Shown here: piece after piece, positions 44,464 through 54,807 of the stretch | Numbering within the stretch: position 1 is the stretch's first letter | How the letters are laid out: the number at the start of each line of letters is the position of its first letter | NCBI GenBank assembly: GCA_963764505.1 | Contig: CAVXSP010000001.1 | Span: 992,001-1,056,000 of the forward strand | Direction: 5' to 3' | From: CAVXSP01 sp963764505 | GTDB taxonomy: Bacteria; Acidobacteriota; Vicinamibacteria; Vicinamibacterales; SCN-69-37 | DNA length: 64,000 nt | Made by a program: the position numbers and the translations under genes | Notes under the pieces: model-generated | What the model was told of the DNA's origin: nothing | Database searches by the model: none | Seen by the model: only the letters and a program-made list of their open reading frames with translations

Positions 44464-46512
44464 CTACGCGAAAAACCGCAAAACCGCTGACAGGTCGGCG
44501 GTGATGGGCGCCGGCGGGAACGAGGCCAGAAACCGCCCGCCGTACGGCATGCGCGTCAGCCGGGGGTCGAGCACGGCCAGCAGACCGCGGTCGCTCTTCG
44601 TCCGAATCAGTCGGCCGAGACCCTGGAGGAGCGTCAGGGCGGCGAGCGGCACCTGGAACTCGTGGAACGCGCTCCCCCCTCGCGCGTTCACGGCCGCGAT
44701 CCGGGCGGCGACCAGCGGGTCGGCCGGCGACGCGAACGGGAGCCGATCGACGATCACGCAGCTCAGCGCCTCGCCGGCCACATCCACGCCCTGCCAGAAG
44801 CTCGACGTGGCGAAGAGCACCGCGTTCGGCGTGGACCGGAATTCGCGCAGCAGCGTCGTCCGGGGCGCCGCCCCCTGCATGAGCACGGGCCACTCGATGC
44901 GGCGCTCGACCGCCGCGCGGACCTCCCGCATCGCCGCATACGACGTGAACAGCACGAACGCGCGGCCGCGCGTCGCGTTCAGCAGGAGCACCACGACGTC
45001 CGCCGCGGCCTTGTTGAAGGCCGGCGACCGCGGGTCCGGCAGGTTGTCCGGCAGGTAGACCAGCGCCTGCGTGCGGAAGTCGAACTCCGAGGGCAGACGC
45101 AGGGTTCCGGCATCCGACAGACCGAGCCGCCCCGTGACGTAGTCGAACGTGCCCTCGACGGTCAGCGTCGCGGAGGTCAGGACCGTGGCGTGCCGGTCGC
45201 CGACGACGGCGTCACGGACGAGATCGGCCACGTCGATGGGTGCGGCGCGGATGAACACGTGGCGGGGCTTCCTGAGCCACGGCGCGGTCCCTCCGCTGGC
45301 GGAGGACCGCGCGGCCCCCGACGATTCGGGCGTCCGCTGAATCGCGGCGCGCGTCTCGATGAAGTGCACGAATTTCGGATCGTCCGCGGTCATCAGGAGC
45401 CGCATGTCGTCGCCAAGCGCCCGCGCCCGCTGTCCGACGGCGGCAAGATCTCCGGCCGGCTCGGAGCGCCGATCGATCAGTCCCGCAATCCGGCCGAGCT
45501 GGTCGCGGAAACGCGCTCCTTCCAGGTCCAGGCGCTCGGCCATCGCCGGAGTCAGCGGGACCCTGTCGGCGCCGGCGCGCTGCAGTTCCAGTTGCGCGAG
45601 GTCCAGCCATGCCCGCCCGGCCGTGTGCGCCTCGCGGATCGCCTCGACGAGCGCGACCGCGAATCTGCCGTCTTCGGGCGGGATGGCTTCCGCCGCCCGC
45701 TGGGCATCGTGCACGAATCCCTCGAGGCGGAACGAGCTGATCGACACCCCGAAGTACTGCGTGACCACGTCCTCGAGCTGATGGGCCTCATCGATGACCG
45801 CGAGGTCGCACTGCGGGATGACCTCCCCGAAGGCACCCTGGCGCACGGCCGCATCGGCGCAGAGCAAATGATGATTCACGATCACGATGCTCGCGTCGGC
45901 GGCGCGATCGCGCATCCGCGTCACGAAGCAGTCGCCGAATCTCGGGCAGTCGCGGCCGAGGCACTGCTCCGTGGTCGCGCTGATCTCGCCCCACATCGGG
46001 AAGTCGTCGGGGAGATCGTCGATTTCGGCCCGGTCGCCCGTTTCGGTCGACGCCGTCCACTCCGCGATTCGCGTCAGCCACTCGCGTTCGGCGGCCGTGA
46101 GGCCGGCTGCCGCCTCCCGCAGCCGATCGAAGCGATGGTGGCACAGGTAGTTCGTGCGGCCCTTCATGTACGCGGCGCGGATGTCGAAACCCAGGGCGCG
46201 GCCGAGCGCCGGCAGATCCTTGTAGAAGATCTGATCCTGCAGCGTTCGCGTGCCCGTGGAAACCAGGACGCGGCGGTCCGCGAGCACCGCCGGGACGAGA
46301 TAGGCGAGGGTCTTGCCGGTGCCGGTGCCCGCCTCGGCGACGAGCGTGCTGCCTTCGGTGAAGGCGCGTGCGACGGCGACTGCGAGCCGTCGCTGTCCGG
46401 GCCTGGGCTCGAAGTCCCCGAACGCGGCCGCGAGCGGTCCGTCGTCGGCGAACGCGCGTTCGACCCGTTCGATCAGCGGGCCAGTTCCGGGTACAGCGGG
46501 AACCGTCGACAC
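44464..46512 (-). CDS. DinG/YoaA-family ATP-dependent DNA helicase (XPD-like)
   Basis: A 682-residue superfamily-2 5'-3' helicase: Walker A VAEAGTGTGKTLAYLVPAV, motif Ia STGTRTLQDQ, an iron-sulfur cluster cysteine set (NYLCHH, then EQCLGRDCPRFGDCF), motif II VIDEAHQLEDV (DEAH), then SATLTVEGTFDYV, SFWQGVDVAGEALSCVIVDRLPF and QGLGRLIRTKSDRGLLAVLD (motif VI). It repairs or unwinds branched DNA. Start GTG 46512 overlaps the 3' end of glyA by 40 bp. Confidence 0.93.
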   Translation of the reverse strand: MSTVPAVPGTGPLIERVERAFADDGPLAAAFGDFEPRPGQRRLAVAVARAFTEGSTLVAEAGTGTGKTLAYLVPAVLADRRVLVSTGTRTLQDQIFYKDLPALGRALGFDIRAAYMKGRTNYLCHHRFDRLREAAAGLTAAEREWLTRIAEWTASTETGDRAEIDDLPDDFPMWGEISATTEQCLGRDCPRFGDCFVTRMRDRAADASIVIVNHHLLCADAAVRQGAFGEVIPQCDLAVIDEAHQLEDVVTQYFGVSISSFRLEGFVHDAQRAAEAIPPEDGRFAVALVEAIREAHTAGRAWLDLAQLELQRAGADRVPLTPAMAERLDLEGARFRDQLGRIAGLIDRRSEPAGDLAAVGQRARALGDDMRLLMTADDPKFVHFIETRAAIQRTPESSGAARSSASGGTAPWLRKPRHVFIRAAPIDVADLVRDAVVGDRHATVLTSATLTVEGTFDYVTGRLGLSDAGTLRLPSEFDFRTQALVYLPDNLPDPRSPAFNKAAADVVVLLLNATRGRAFVLFTSYAAMREVRAAVERRIEWPVLMQGAAPRTTLLREFRSTPNAVLFATSSFWQGVDVAGEALSCVIVDRLPFASPADPLVAARIAAVNARGGSAFHEFQVPLAALTLLQGLGRLIRTKSDRGLLAVLDPRLTRMPYGGRFLASFPPAPITADLSAVLRFFA

Positions 46513-47741
46513 AACGCGTCGACCTCCGTCCGGACCTGCCGCGCGACGCTCTCGTCCTCGGGAGCGGCGAGCACGCGGGCGATGAAGCCGGCGATCTGGT
46601 CCATCTCGGGCTCGCGCATTCCACGGCTCGTGACGGCCGGCGTGCCCAGGCGGATTCCGCTCGACACCAGCGGCGGGTGCCGGTCGAACGGAATCGCGTT
46701 CTTGTTGACGGTGATCGCGGCGCGCCCGAGCGCGGCCTCGGCGACCTTGCCGGTCAGCCCGCGCGACACGACGTCGACGAGCATGAGATGCGTGTCCGTG
46801 CCGCCGCTGACCAGCCGGAACCCGGCCCCGGTCAGACCCGCGGCGAGGCGGGCCGCGTTCCGGACGATCTGCCGCTGGTATTCCCGGAAGCCGGCCGACA
46901 GAGCCTCCTTGAGGCAGACGGCCTTCGCGGCGATGACGTGCATGAGCGGCCCGCCCTGCACGCCGGGAAACACGGCGCGATCGAGGTCTTTTGCGAACGC
47001 CGACTGGCAGAGCACCATCCCGCCGCGCGGGCCGCGCAGCGTCTTGTGCGTGGTCGTCGTCACGAAATGCGAGTGCGGGACCGGACTGGGGTGCAGGCCG
47101 GCCGCGACCAGGCCGGCGATGTGCGCCATGTCCGTCATCATGAACGCGCCGACCTCGTCGGCGATGGCGCGGATGGCGGCGAACTCGATCACGCGCGGGT
47201 AGGCGCTCGCGCCGACGACGATCATCTTCGGCCGGTGCTCGCGGGCGAGGCGCGCCAACTCGTCGTAGTCGATGCGTTCGTCGCGCTCGCTCACGCCGTA
47301 GGCCACGACGGCGAAATACTTGCCGGAGAAGTTCAGCGGATGCCCGTGCGTGAGGTGCCCGCCATGCGACAGATTCATTCCCAGAAGGGTGTCTCCGGGC
47401 TTGAGCGCGGCCATGTAGACGGCCATGTTCGCCTGCGCGCCGGAGTGCGGCTGGACGTTGACGTGATCGGCGCCGAAGAGCGCCTTCGCCCGCTCGATGG
47501 CGAGCGACTCGGCCACGTCCACGAACTCGCAGCCGCCGTAGTAGCGCCGCCCGGGATAGCCCTCGGCGTACTTGTTCGTCATGACGCTGCCGGTCGCCTC
47601 CATGACCGCCGGGCTGACGAAGTTCTCGGAGGCGATGAGCTCGAGCCCCTCGTCCTGGCGCCGGACCTCGTGCCGGATGGCCGCGTCGATCTCCGGGTCG
47701 ACGTCGGCGAGCGAACGGGCGCTGGCGGACAGTGTGGTCAT
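46473..47741 (-). CDS. glyA: Serine hydroxymethyltransferase (GlyA)
   Basis: GlyA interconverts serine and glycine with tetrahydrofolate, feeding one-carbon metabolism. The 422-residue PLP enzyme has LELIASENFVSPAVMEA, NKYAEGYPGRRYYGGCEFVD, NVQPHSGAQANMAVYMA, DMAHIAGLVAAGLHPSP and the PLP-lysine TTTTHKTLRGPRGGMV. ATG 47741 overlaps the rpiB stop (ATGA). The long in-frame extension upstream is only rpiB/methyltransferase shadow. Confidence 0.97.
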   Translation of the reverse strand: MTTLSASARSLADVDPEIDAAIRHEVRRQDEGLELIASENFVSPAVMEATGSVMTNKYAEGYPGRRYYGGCEFVDVAESLAIERAKALFGADHVNVQPHSGAQANMAVYMAALKPGDTLLGMNLSHGGHLTHGHPLNFSGKYFAVVAYGVSERDERIDYDELARLAREHRPKMIVVGASAYPRVIEFAAIRAIADEVGAFMMTDMAHIAGLVAAGLHPSPVPHSHFVTTTTHKTLRGPRGGMVLCQSAFAKDLDRAVFPGVQGGPLMHVIAAKAVCLKEALSAGFREYQRQIVRNAARLAAGLTGAGFRLVSGGTDTHLMLVDVVSRGLTGKVAEAALGRAAITVNKNAIPFDRHPPLVSSGIRLGTPAVTSRGMREPEMDQIAGFIARVLAAPEDESVARQVRTEVDALCRRFPLYPELAR

Positions 47742-48190
47742 GATGTGATGCGCTCCCGTTCCAGCTCGTGAATCTGCTCGATTCGGCGCTGATGGCGTCC
47801 GCCCTCGAAGGGCGTCTCGAGCCAGGTCTTCAGGATCTCCTCCGCCAGGCCGCCGCCGACGATCCGACCGCCCATCGAGAGGACGTTCGCGTCGTTGTGT
47901 GCGCGCGACATCCGGGCCGTGTACAAGTCGTTGCACAACGCCGCGCGGATGCCGGCAATCTTGTTGGCCGCCATCTGCTCGCCCTGGCCGCTGCCGCCGA
48001 CGATGATGCCGCGATCGGCACGGCCCCCGGCCACGGCGCGCGCCACCTCCGCGCAGATCGGCGGGTAGTCGATCGGATGCTCGTCGTGGGTGCCGTAGTC
48101 GCGGACGTCGTGTCCGAGGTCGCGCAGCCGTGCGACGAGTCGTTCCTTCAGCGCGAATCCGGCATGATCGGCGCCGACCGCGACTCGCAT
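47738..48190 (-). CDS. rpiB: Ribose-5-phosphate isomerase B (RpiB)
   Basis: RpiB interconverts ribose-5-P and ribulose-5-P. The 150-residue protein has VGADHAGFALKERL, HPIDYPPICAEVARAV, GGSGQGEQMAANKIAGIRAA and RAHNDANVLSMGGR. The GSGxGEQ motif lacks the catalytic cysteine of E. coli RpiB and has a glutamate, as in mycobacterial RpiB. ATG 48190 is preferred to the longer frame; TATCAT ends six bases before it, implying a leaderless mRNA. Confidence 0.95.
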   Translation of the reverse strand: MRVAVGADHAGFALKERLVARLRDLGHDVRDYGTHDEHPIDYPPICAEVARAVAGGRADRGIIVGGSGQGEQMAANKIAGIRAALCNDLYTARMSRAHNDANVLSMGGRIVGGGLAEEILKTWLETPFEGGRHQRRIEQIHELERERITS

Positions 48191-48196
48191 GGGGCG

Positions 48197-48202
48197 ATGA
48201 TA
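48197..48202 (-). promoter_or_regulatory. Leaderless-type -10 box (TATCAT) of rpiB-glyA
   Basis: TATCAT on the minus strand is followed by exactly six bases and ATG 48190, so transcription would begin at or next to the start codon. No Shine-Dalgarno is present. A divergent promoter for the methyltransferase lies 50 bp away. Confidence 0.55.
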
Positions 48203-48250
48203 CCAGAGGTCCCCAAGGCGCCACATCGGGCAGCGAAGGCTCGGCATCCG

Positions 48251-48256
48251 TAGAAT
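48251..48256 (+). promoter_or_regulatory. Putative -10 box (TAGAAT) of the RlmI-like methyltransferase
   Basis: TAGAAT overlaps the upstream ATG at 48255 and lies 10 bases before ATG 48267. If it is the -10, the 48255 ATG is not transcribed and 48267 is the real start. Confidence 0.4.
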
Positions 48257-48266
48257 GAGCGCTGGC

Positions 48267-49430
48267 ATGACGCCCACCGTCGTCGTCTCCCGCCGCGGGA
48301 TCGATCGGCTCCGCGCGGGACATCCGTGGATCTACCAGTCGGACGTGTTGCAGGTCGACGCGACGCCCGGAGACCTGGTGCACCTGCGGAGTGAACGCGG
48401 CCGGCCGCTCGGCATGGCCTTCTGGAGCGACACGTCCCAGATTGCCCTCCGGTTCGTCGGCGAGGCCACGGTGACCGACGAGGCGGCGTTCTTCGGGGAG
48501 CGGCTCCGCGCCGCCATTGCCTACCGCGAGTCGCTGGCGATAGACGGGGACGCGTACCGGCTCGTCCACGGCGAAGCCGACGGCCTTCCGTCGCTCGTCG
48601 TCGATCGCTACGGCGACTGCCTCGTGATGCAGACCCTGTCGCAGGGGATGGACCGCCGCGCTGGGCTCGTGGCGGAGCTCCTGGTCGAGCTGCTCCACCC
48701 GCGCGGCATCCTCGCGCGCAACGACGCGAAGGTCCGACAGCTCGAGGGCCTCCCCGGGCGGGTGGAGCTCCTGTTCGGCGATGTCCCGGACCGGATCGAG
48801 GCGCGCGAGTCCGGCATCCGGTTCGGGGTCGACGTCCGGCACGGCCAGAAGACGGGGTTGTTCCTCGATCAGCGGGAGAATCACGAGACCGCGGGGCGGT
48901 ACGCCCGCGGCCGGGGTCTGGATGCGTTCACGTACAGCGGCGGATTCGCGCTGTCGATGGCCCGCCGATGCGAGCGCGTGCTCGCTCTCGACTCCTCCGC
49001 CCAGGCGCTGGACCTGGTCCGGGAGAACGCCGCGTTGAACGGGATCGCCAGCCTCGACGTGCGCGAAGGGAACGTCTTCGACGAGCTGCGCGAGCTGGAC
49101 GTGAGCGGGGAACGGTTCGACACGATCGTGCTCGACCCGCCGGCATTCGCGAAGAACCGCGCCGCGGTGCCGCGGGCCGCTGCCGGCTACAAGGAAATCA
49201 ACCTGCGGGCCCTGAAGCTGCTGGCGCCCGGCGGCCACCTCGTGACCTGCAGCTGCTCCTACAACGTCAGCGAAGCGTTGTTCCTGGAGATCGTGAGCAA
49301 CGCCGCCCTCGACGTCCGCGCGACCGTGGCGGTCGTGGAGAAGCGGATGCAGGCGCGCGACCATCCGGTGCTGCTCAACGTCCCGGAAACCTACTATCTC
49401 AAGTGTCTCGTCCTCAGGCGGATGGCGTGA
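48267..49430 (+). CDS. PUA-domain class I SAM-dependent rRNA methyltransferase (RlmI/RlmK-like)
   Basis: A 387-residue methyltransferase: N-terminal PUA domain (RRGIDRLRAGHPWIYQSDV, GDLVHLRSERGRPLGMAFWS), EADGLPSLVVDRYGD, then the SAM-binding Rossmann domain (GRGLDAFTYSGGFALSMARR) and catalytic VLDPPAFAKNR with SCSYNVSE. Relatives methylate C5 of 23S rRNA cytosines. ATG 48255 is in frame but appears to overlap a -10 element. It ends 64 bp before the thiC promoter. Confidence 0.9.
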   Translation: MTPTVVVSRRGIDRLRAGHPWIYQSDVLQVDATPGDLVHLRSERGRPLGMAFWSDTSQIALRFVGEATVTDEAAFFGERLRAAIAYRESLAIDGDAYRLVHGEADGLPSLVVDRYGDCLVMQTLSQGMDRRAGLVAELLVELLHPRGILARNDAKVRQLEGLPGRVELLFGDVPDRIEARESGIRFGVDVRHGQKTGLFLDQRENHETAGRYARGRGLDAFTYSGGFALSMARRCERVLALDSSAQALDLVRENAALNGIASLDVREGNVFDELRELDVSGERFDTIVLDPPAFAKNRAAVPRAAAGYKEINLRALKLLAPGGHLVTCSCSYNVSEALFLEIVSNAALDVRATVAVVEKRMQARDHPVLLNVPETYYLKCLVLRRMA

Positions 49431-49498
49431 CCGCGCCAGCCTGCGGCGGAGCCGCCGTGCGGCTGCGCCGGCTCGTCTGGCGGCGCGCACGGTGATGC

Positions 49499-49504
49499 TA
49501 TAGT
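49499..49504 (+). promoter_or_regulatory. -10 box (TATAGT) of thiC
   Basis: TATAGT at 49499-49504 places the transcription start near 49511, right at the 5' strand of the riboswitch P1 helix (GCCGC 49512-49516). No clear -35 hexamer is seen. Confidence 0.55.
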
Positions 49505-49511
49505 CGCAGGA

Positions 49512-49637
49512 GCCGCCAGGGGCATCCGCCGACGGGCCGCGTGAGGCGCGCCGGCGAGATTGAGACCGTACCCTTGGAACCTGATCCGGTTGAGACCGGC
49601 GGAGGGAGTGCGGCGACACTCCCGCCGGTCATGGGGT
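49512..49637 (+). promoter_or_regulatory. TPP riboswitch (THI element) controlling thiC
   Basis: The conserved THI core is present: AGGGGC (49518-49523), TTGAGACC, ACCCTTGGAACCTGATCCGG (49570-49589), then GAGACCGGCGGAGGGA. P1 can form between GCCGC 49512-49516 and GCGGC 49610-49614. GGGAGTG (49604-49610) can instead pair with CACTCCC (49617-49623). When TPP is bound that hairpin is excluded, and ACTCC could pair with the Shine-Dalgarno GGGGT (49633-49637), seven bases before thiC. This predicts translational repression by thiamine pyrophosphate. Confidence 0.9.
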
Positions 49638-49643
49638 AGCACC

Positions 49644-51311
<1,668 letters not shown>

Positions 51312-51329
51312 CCGGGTCGATCGGGCCGG

Positions 51330-51899
51330 TCAGCGGCCCGGCATGGGGACGATCTGGATGACGGTCTTGAACCGCTTCATCTCCATGCCGTCGACGTGAA
51401 GATAGCCCTCGCCACCGGCGAAGGTGTAGTCCTTGACCACGACGCTCGGCGGCGCCGCCATGGTTTCGTCCTGGAACTTTCCGAGATCGAACTGCTGCAT
51501 CGCCGGTGCCTTGAACAGCTCGCGGCCGCCGTCCTTCAGGACGTTCTTGTAGTACGCCACCAGCTCGGCGTAGCTCATGTCGGTGCCGAACAGATAGCAC
51601 CGCTGGCCGCGGCCGAGCTCGAAAGCGCTGAGAAACTGGGCGCTCGGAAAGATGATGCCGGGAATCCCCAGCGACGCGTCCGTCGGGGCCTCGCCGGGCG
51701 CAGGCGCGGCGGTCGTCGCCGCGGGGGCGGCAGGCGCAGGTGAGCCCGCCGGCTGACTCGGTGCCGCCGGCGGAGGGGCGGCGCTGCCCGCCGGTCGTGG
51801 GAAGGGCTGCGGTGGAGGCGGCTGCTGCGCGGCGAGGGGAAACGCCCGAAGCGCGAGCGCGAACGTGACGCCGCACAAGGCCGCCGGAACGAGCCGCAT
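51330..51899 (-). CDS. Secreted proline-rich protein of unknown function
   Basis: A 189-residue protein: signal peptide (MRLVPAALCGVTFALALRAF, cleavage near PLAAQ), a Pro/Ala-rich linker of about 50 residues, and a compact C-terminal domain (GIIFPSAQFLSAFELGRGQR, YLFGTDMSYAELVAYYKNVL, YTFAGGEGYLHVDGMEMKRF, KTVIQIVPMP). The domain looks like a small alpha/beta fold that recurs in exported proteins, but I cannot name it. TATAAT ends six bases before ATG 51899, so it is probably leaderless. Confidence 0.7.
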   Translation of the reverse strand: MRLVPAALCGVTFALALRAFPLAAQQPPPPQPFPRPAGSAAPPPAAPSQPAGSPAPAAPAATTAAPAPGEAPTDASLGIPGIIFPSAQFLSAFELGRGQRCYLFGTDMSYAELVAYYKNVLKDGGRELFKAPAMQQFDLGKFQDETMAAPPSVVVKDYTFAGGEGYLHVDGMEMKRFKTVIQIVPMPGR

Positions 51900-51905
51900 G
51901 TCATT

Positions 51906-51911
51906 ATTATA
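51906..51911 (-). promoter_or_regulatory. Leaderless-type consensus -10 (TATAAT)
   Basis: A perfect TATAAT on the minus strand is followed by six bases and ATG 51899. There is no recognisable -35 17 bp upstream. The expected start point is the A of the ATG. Confidence 0.6.
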
Positions 51912-51975
51912 GGCGTCCGGCTCGGATCTCGGGCCGGATCATGGGAGTTCCGGACCGCGCGTCCGGAAGAAGTCG

Positions 51976-52827
51976 ATGGCGAGTGGAGTGAAAACCGTTC
52001 TGCTGCTCGGCGGCCTGACCGGCCTGCTGATGTTTCTCGGCGGTGTCACGTACGGCGAGACCGGAGTCATCGTCGCGTTCATCCTGGCGGCGGTGATGAA
52101 CGTCGCGAGCTACTGGTTCTCCGATCGGATCGTGCTCCGGATGTACCGCGCGACGGAGGTCGGCCCGGACCATCCGCTCTACCGGGTCACGCAGCGGCTC
52201 GCGATGAAGGCCGGCCTGCCGATGCCGCGCGTCTACGTGATTCCGGAACGCTCGCCGAATGCGTTTGCGACGGGCCGAAGCCCGCATCACGCCGCCGTGG
52301 CGGCGACGCAAGGCATTCTGGATCTGCTGCCGGAGGACGAGCTCGAGGGCGTCATCGCGCATGAGCTCACGCACGTCTCGAATCGGGACATCCTGATCAG
52401 CAGCGTGGCGGCCACGATCGCGGGTGCGATCATGCTGATTGCCAGCATGCTGCGGTTCGCGGCGTTCTTCGGCGGGATCGGCGGACGCGATGACCGCGAC
52501 GGCGGAGCCAACCCGATCGCGCTGCTCGCCCTCGCGATTCTGGCTCCTCTTGCGGCCGCGCTGATCCAGGCGGCGATCTCGCGTCAGCGCGAGTTCGCGG
52601 CCGACCGGGGCGGCGCCAGCATCGCCGGGACGCCGGTCGGACTGGCGAGCGCTCTGCGCCACATCGACGCCGCGGCCCGTCGCGTGCCGCTGCCGGCCAA
52701 CCCCGCGACCGCGCATCTGTTCATCATGAAGCCGTTCTCGGGGGGAGGCCTCATGTCACTGTTCTCGACGCACCCGCCGACGGAGGCCAGAATCAGGGCC
52801 CTCATGTCGATTCAGCCCGGAAGCTGA
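51976..52827 (+). CDS. htpX: Membrane zinc metalloprotease HtpX (M48)
   Basis: HtpX degrades misfolded inner-membrane proteins. The 283-residue protein has two N-terminal membrane helices (about 5-25 and 30-48), PLYRVTQRLAMKAGLPMPRV, the zinc site EGVIAHELTHVSNRD (HExxH), two more membrane helices, and RQREFAADRGGASI with the third zinc ligand. A C-terminal STHPPTEARIRAL block is also present. The gene's end overlaps a convergent radical SAM gene by 16 bp. Confidence 0.95.
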   Translation: MASGVKTVLLLGGLTGLLMFLGGVTYGETGVIVAFILAAVMNVASYWFSDRIVLRMYRATEVGPDHPLYRVTQRLAMKAGLPMPRVYVIPERSPNAFATGRSPHHAAVAATQGILDLLPEDELEGVIAHELTHVSNRDILISSVAATIAGAIMLIASMLRFAAFFGGIGGRDDRDGGANPIALLALAILAPLAAALIQAAISRQREFAADRGGASIAGTPVGLASALRHIDAAARRVPLPANPATAHLFIMKPFSGGGLMSLFSTHPPTEARIRALMSIQPGS

Positions 52828-53786
52828 CCCTCAGGATCGAGGCCGGCCTTCTTCGCCAGCACCTCGACCATCGCGTCCACTTCCCGCACGTACGCGGGCG
52901 CCGCACGGGATCCCTTGTAGAGCCGCTCGTAACCATCCACGAGCGCCGGATACTCCCGGCCGAGAAAGTCGAGAAAGTGTTCACGCACCCCGGGGTCGAG
53001 CCGGGCCACGCACGTGCCCACGAAACGGGCTCCCGCGTCGGCGATCGCCCGCAGCGTCCGGTCGACCGCGCTGCGGCCCGTCGTGATGCCCGGCACGAGC
53101 GGCATCATCAGCACGCCAGCGTCCAGTCCCGCATCCGCTAGTGCCCGAACGGCCCGGAGCCGCTGTGCCGGCGGCGCTGTTCCCGGTTCGAGTCTGGCCC
53201 ATGCTGCGTCGTCCACAGTCGGAATGCTGAGGTACACCCGGCACCCGGCCGCCCGGGTCAGCGATTGCAGCACGTCGACGTCGCGCACGACCATCGGACC
53301 TTTCGTGACGATCGAGGCAGGCGTGCGCCAGACCACCATGGTCTCGAGCGCCCTGCGCGTGAGGCGGTAATGTCCCTCGATGGGCTGGTAGGGATCCGTG
53401 GCCGTCCCCACGGCGACGGTCTCCCGGATCCAGGACCCGCGCGCCAGCTCGTCGCTCAGCGCCTCGACCAGGTTCGTCTTCACCAGGATGACCGACGAGA
53501 AATCGTCGCCAGCACCCAGCTCCAGATGGCGCTGGTACTTGCGGGCGTAGCAGTACTCGCAGGCGTGCGTGCACCCCCGGTAGGGATTCAGGGCCCATTT
53601 GAACGGCATGCCGACCGTGCGGGCGAGCGCCGAGCGAACCCGAATCTCCTGATAGCGGGCATGGTCGGCGCGCTGGCTCGCATGCGGCAGGCCCTCGAGG
53701 CCCGCGTCGCGGACGGCGTTGGCGACGTCGCGGAGCGTTGGCGCACTCTTTGGCAGCGGAAACAGCTGAAGCTGGCCATCCGACAT
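52812..53786 (-). CDS. Radical SAM protein (SPL-like, Rv2578c type)
   Basis: A 324-residue radical SAM enzyme related to spore photoproduct lyase: NPYRGCTHACEYCYARKYQ with cluster cysteines C72, C76, C79, then ILVKTNLVEAL, GTATDPYQPIEGHYRLTRRA, ASIVTKGPMVVRDVDVL and LMMPLVPGIT. Members of this group are widespread in non-sporulating bacteria and their substrate is unknown; a DNA- or nucleotide-directed activity is only a guess. TATACT ends 14 bases before ATG 53786, giving a short leader. Confidence 0.85.
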   Translation of the reverse strand: MSDGQLQLFPLPKSAPTLRDVANAVRDAGLEGLPHASQRADHARYQEIRVRSALARTVGMPFKWALNPYRGCTHACEYCYARKYQRHLELGAGDDFSSVILVKTNLVEALSDELARGSWIRETVAVGTATDPYQPIEGHYRLTRRALETMVVWRTPASIVTKGPMVVRDVDVLQSLTRAAGCRVYLSIPTVDDAAWARLEPGTAPPAQRLRAVRALADAGLDAGVLMMPLVPGITTGRSAVDRTLRAIADAGARFVGTCVARLDPGVREHFLDFLGREYPALVDGYERLYKGSRAAPAYVREVDAMVEVLAKKAGLDPEGQLPG

Positions 53787-53800
53787 GGCGTCGACGGCCC

Positions 53801-53806
53801 AGTATA
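53801..53806 (-). promoter_or_regulatory. Putative -10 box (TATACT)
   Basis: TATACT on the minus strand ends 14 bases before ATG 53786; the expected leader is about eight bases. No Shine-Dalgarno is seen. Confidence 0.45.
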
Positions 53807-53824
53807 GCGAAAATCAGGCGAATG

Positions 53825-54764
53825 TCACGAGGCCCAGACCCGTTGGCGCCACCAGTCGAGCGTGTCCCGGAGGGATGCGGCGAGCGTGTGCTGCGGACTC
53901 CAGCCGACCTCTTTCCGGATGCGCGTCGCGTCGCCGAGCACCACGGCCGCATCCGACGGGCGCAGCCGTTCGGGATCCGTCTCGATTCTCACCGGAGCCC
54001 GCGAGAGCGCCAGGAGCTGCTCCAGAACGTCGCCGATGCGGTGTGCCTGACCTGAGCAGATGTTGTACGGCCGCCCGCGCGCGCCACGCGCCATGAGCTG
54101 CTCGTACGCGGCGACGACGTCACGGACATCCGTGAGGTCCCGCCGCGCATCCAGGTTGCCGACGCGGATCGCGGCCTCGGCCCGCCCGGCCTCGATGAGC
54201 GCGATCTGTCGCGCGAACCCGGGCACCGAGAAGCTCGCCTCCTGCCGCGGTCCGATGTGGTTGAACGGACGCGCGATGACGACGTCCATCGCATCGTCGC
54301 GGCAGGCCTCGAGCGCGAGCTGGTCCTGCGCGAGCTTCGAGAAACCGTAGGGACTGGCGGGGACGAGGGGAGCGTGCTCGTCGACGGCGGCGTCCGCGGT
54401 CCTGTAGACCAGTGCCGAGGAGACGACCACGACGCGGCACTGCAGGCCGAGGATCGCGGATCCCTTCGAACAGGTGGTGGGTGCCGAGCACGTTCGTCGC
54501 CAGATGCGGGACGACGTTCGTCCAGGCCGTGTCGACGCGCGGGGCGCCGGCGACATGGAAGATGCGCGCCGGCCGAGATGCCGCGAGCGCGCCGCGCACG
54601 CCGTCCTTGTCGAGCAGATCGACCGCCTGCCAGGTCACGCCGTCTCTCGGCGCCGGCGCGCTCCGGGCTGGTCGGTGCCACGCGAGGAGGGGCGCGGTTC
54701 CGATGAGCCGGTCGACGAGGTGGCTGCCGGCAAAGCCGGTCGCTCCGGTGACGAGGGTGGTCAT
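53825..54764 (-). pseudogene. NAD(P)-dependent GDP-deoxyhexose reductase/epimerase (RMD-like), single-base frameshift
   Basis: An extended SDR enzyme. The N-terminal part (MTTLVTGATGFAGSHLVDRL, the GxxGxxG cofactor loop, to ATNVLGTHHLFEGIRD) is in one frame. The rest (LGLQCRVVVVSSALVYRTAD, catalytic SPYGFSKLAQDQLAL, RPFNHIGPRQEASF, YNICSGQAHRI, to WWRQRVWAS) is in another. Removing one base near 54452 joins them into about 312 residues resembling GDP-4-dehydro-6-deoxy-D-mannose reductase (GDP-rhamnose synthesis). It lies 43 bp after dTDP-glucose dehydratase, consistent with nucleotide-sugar supply for a surface polysaccharide. Confidence 0.8.
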
Positions 54765-54807
54765 GGGGCCCATCGGAAGCGTCAGGCGCGAAGCCGACGG
54801 GTGCGGC

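Noticed and set aside
46473..49619. 1048-codon minus-strand frame containing glyA
   Set aside because: Only the part from 47741 down matches GlyA. The upstream 600 codons lie opposite the methyltransferase and within rpiB in a shadow frame.
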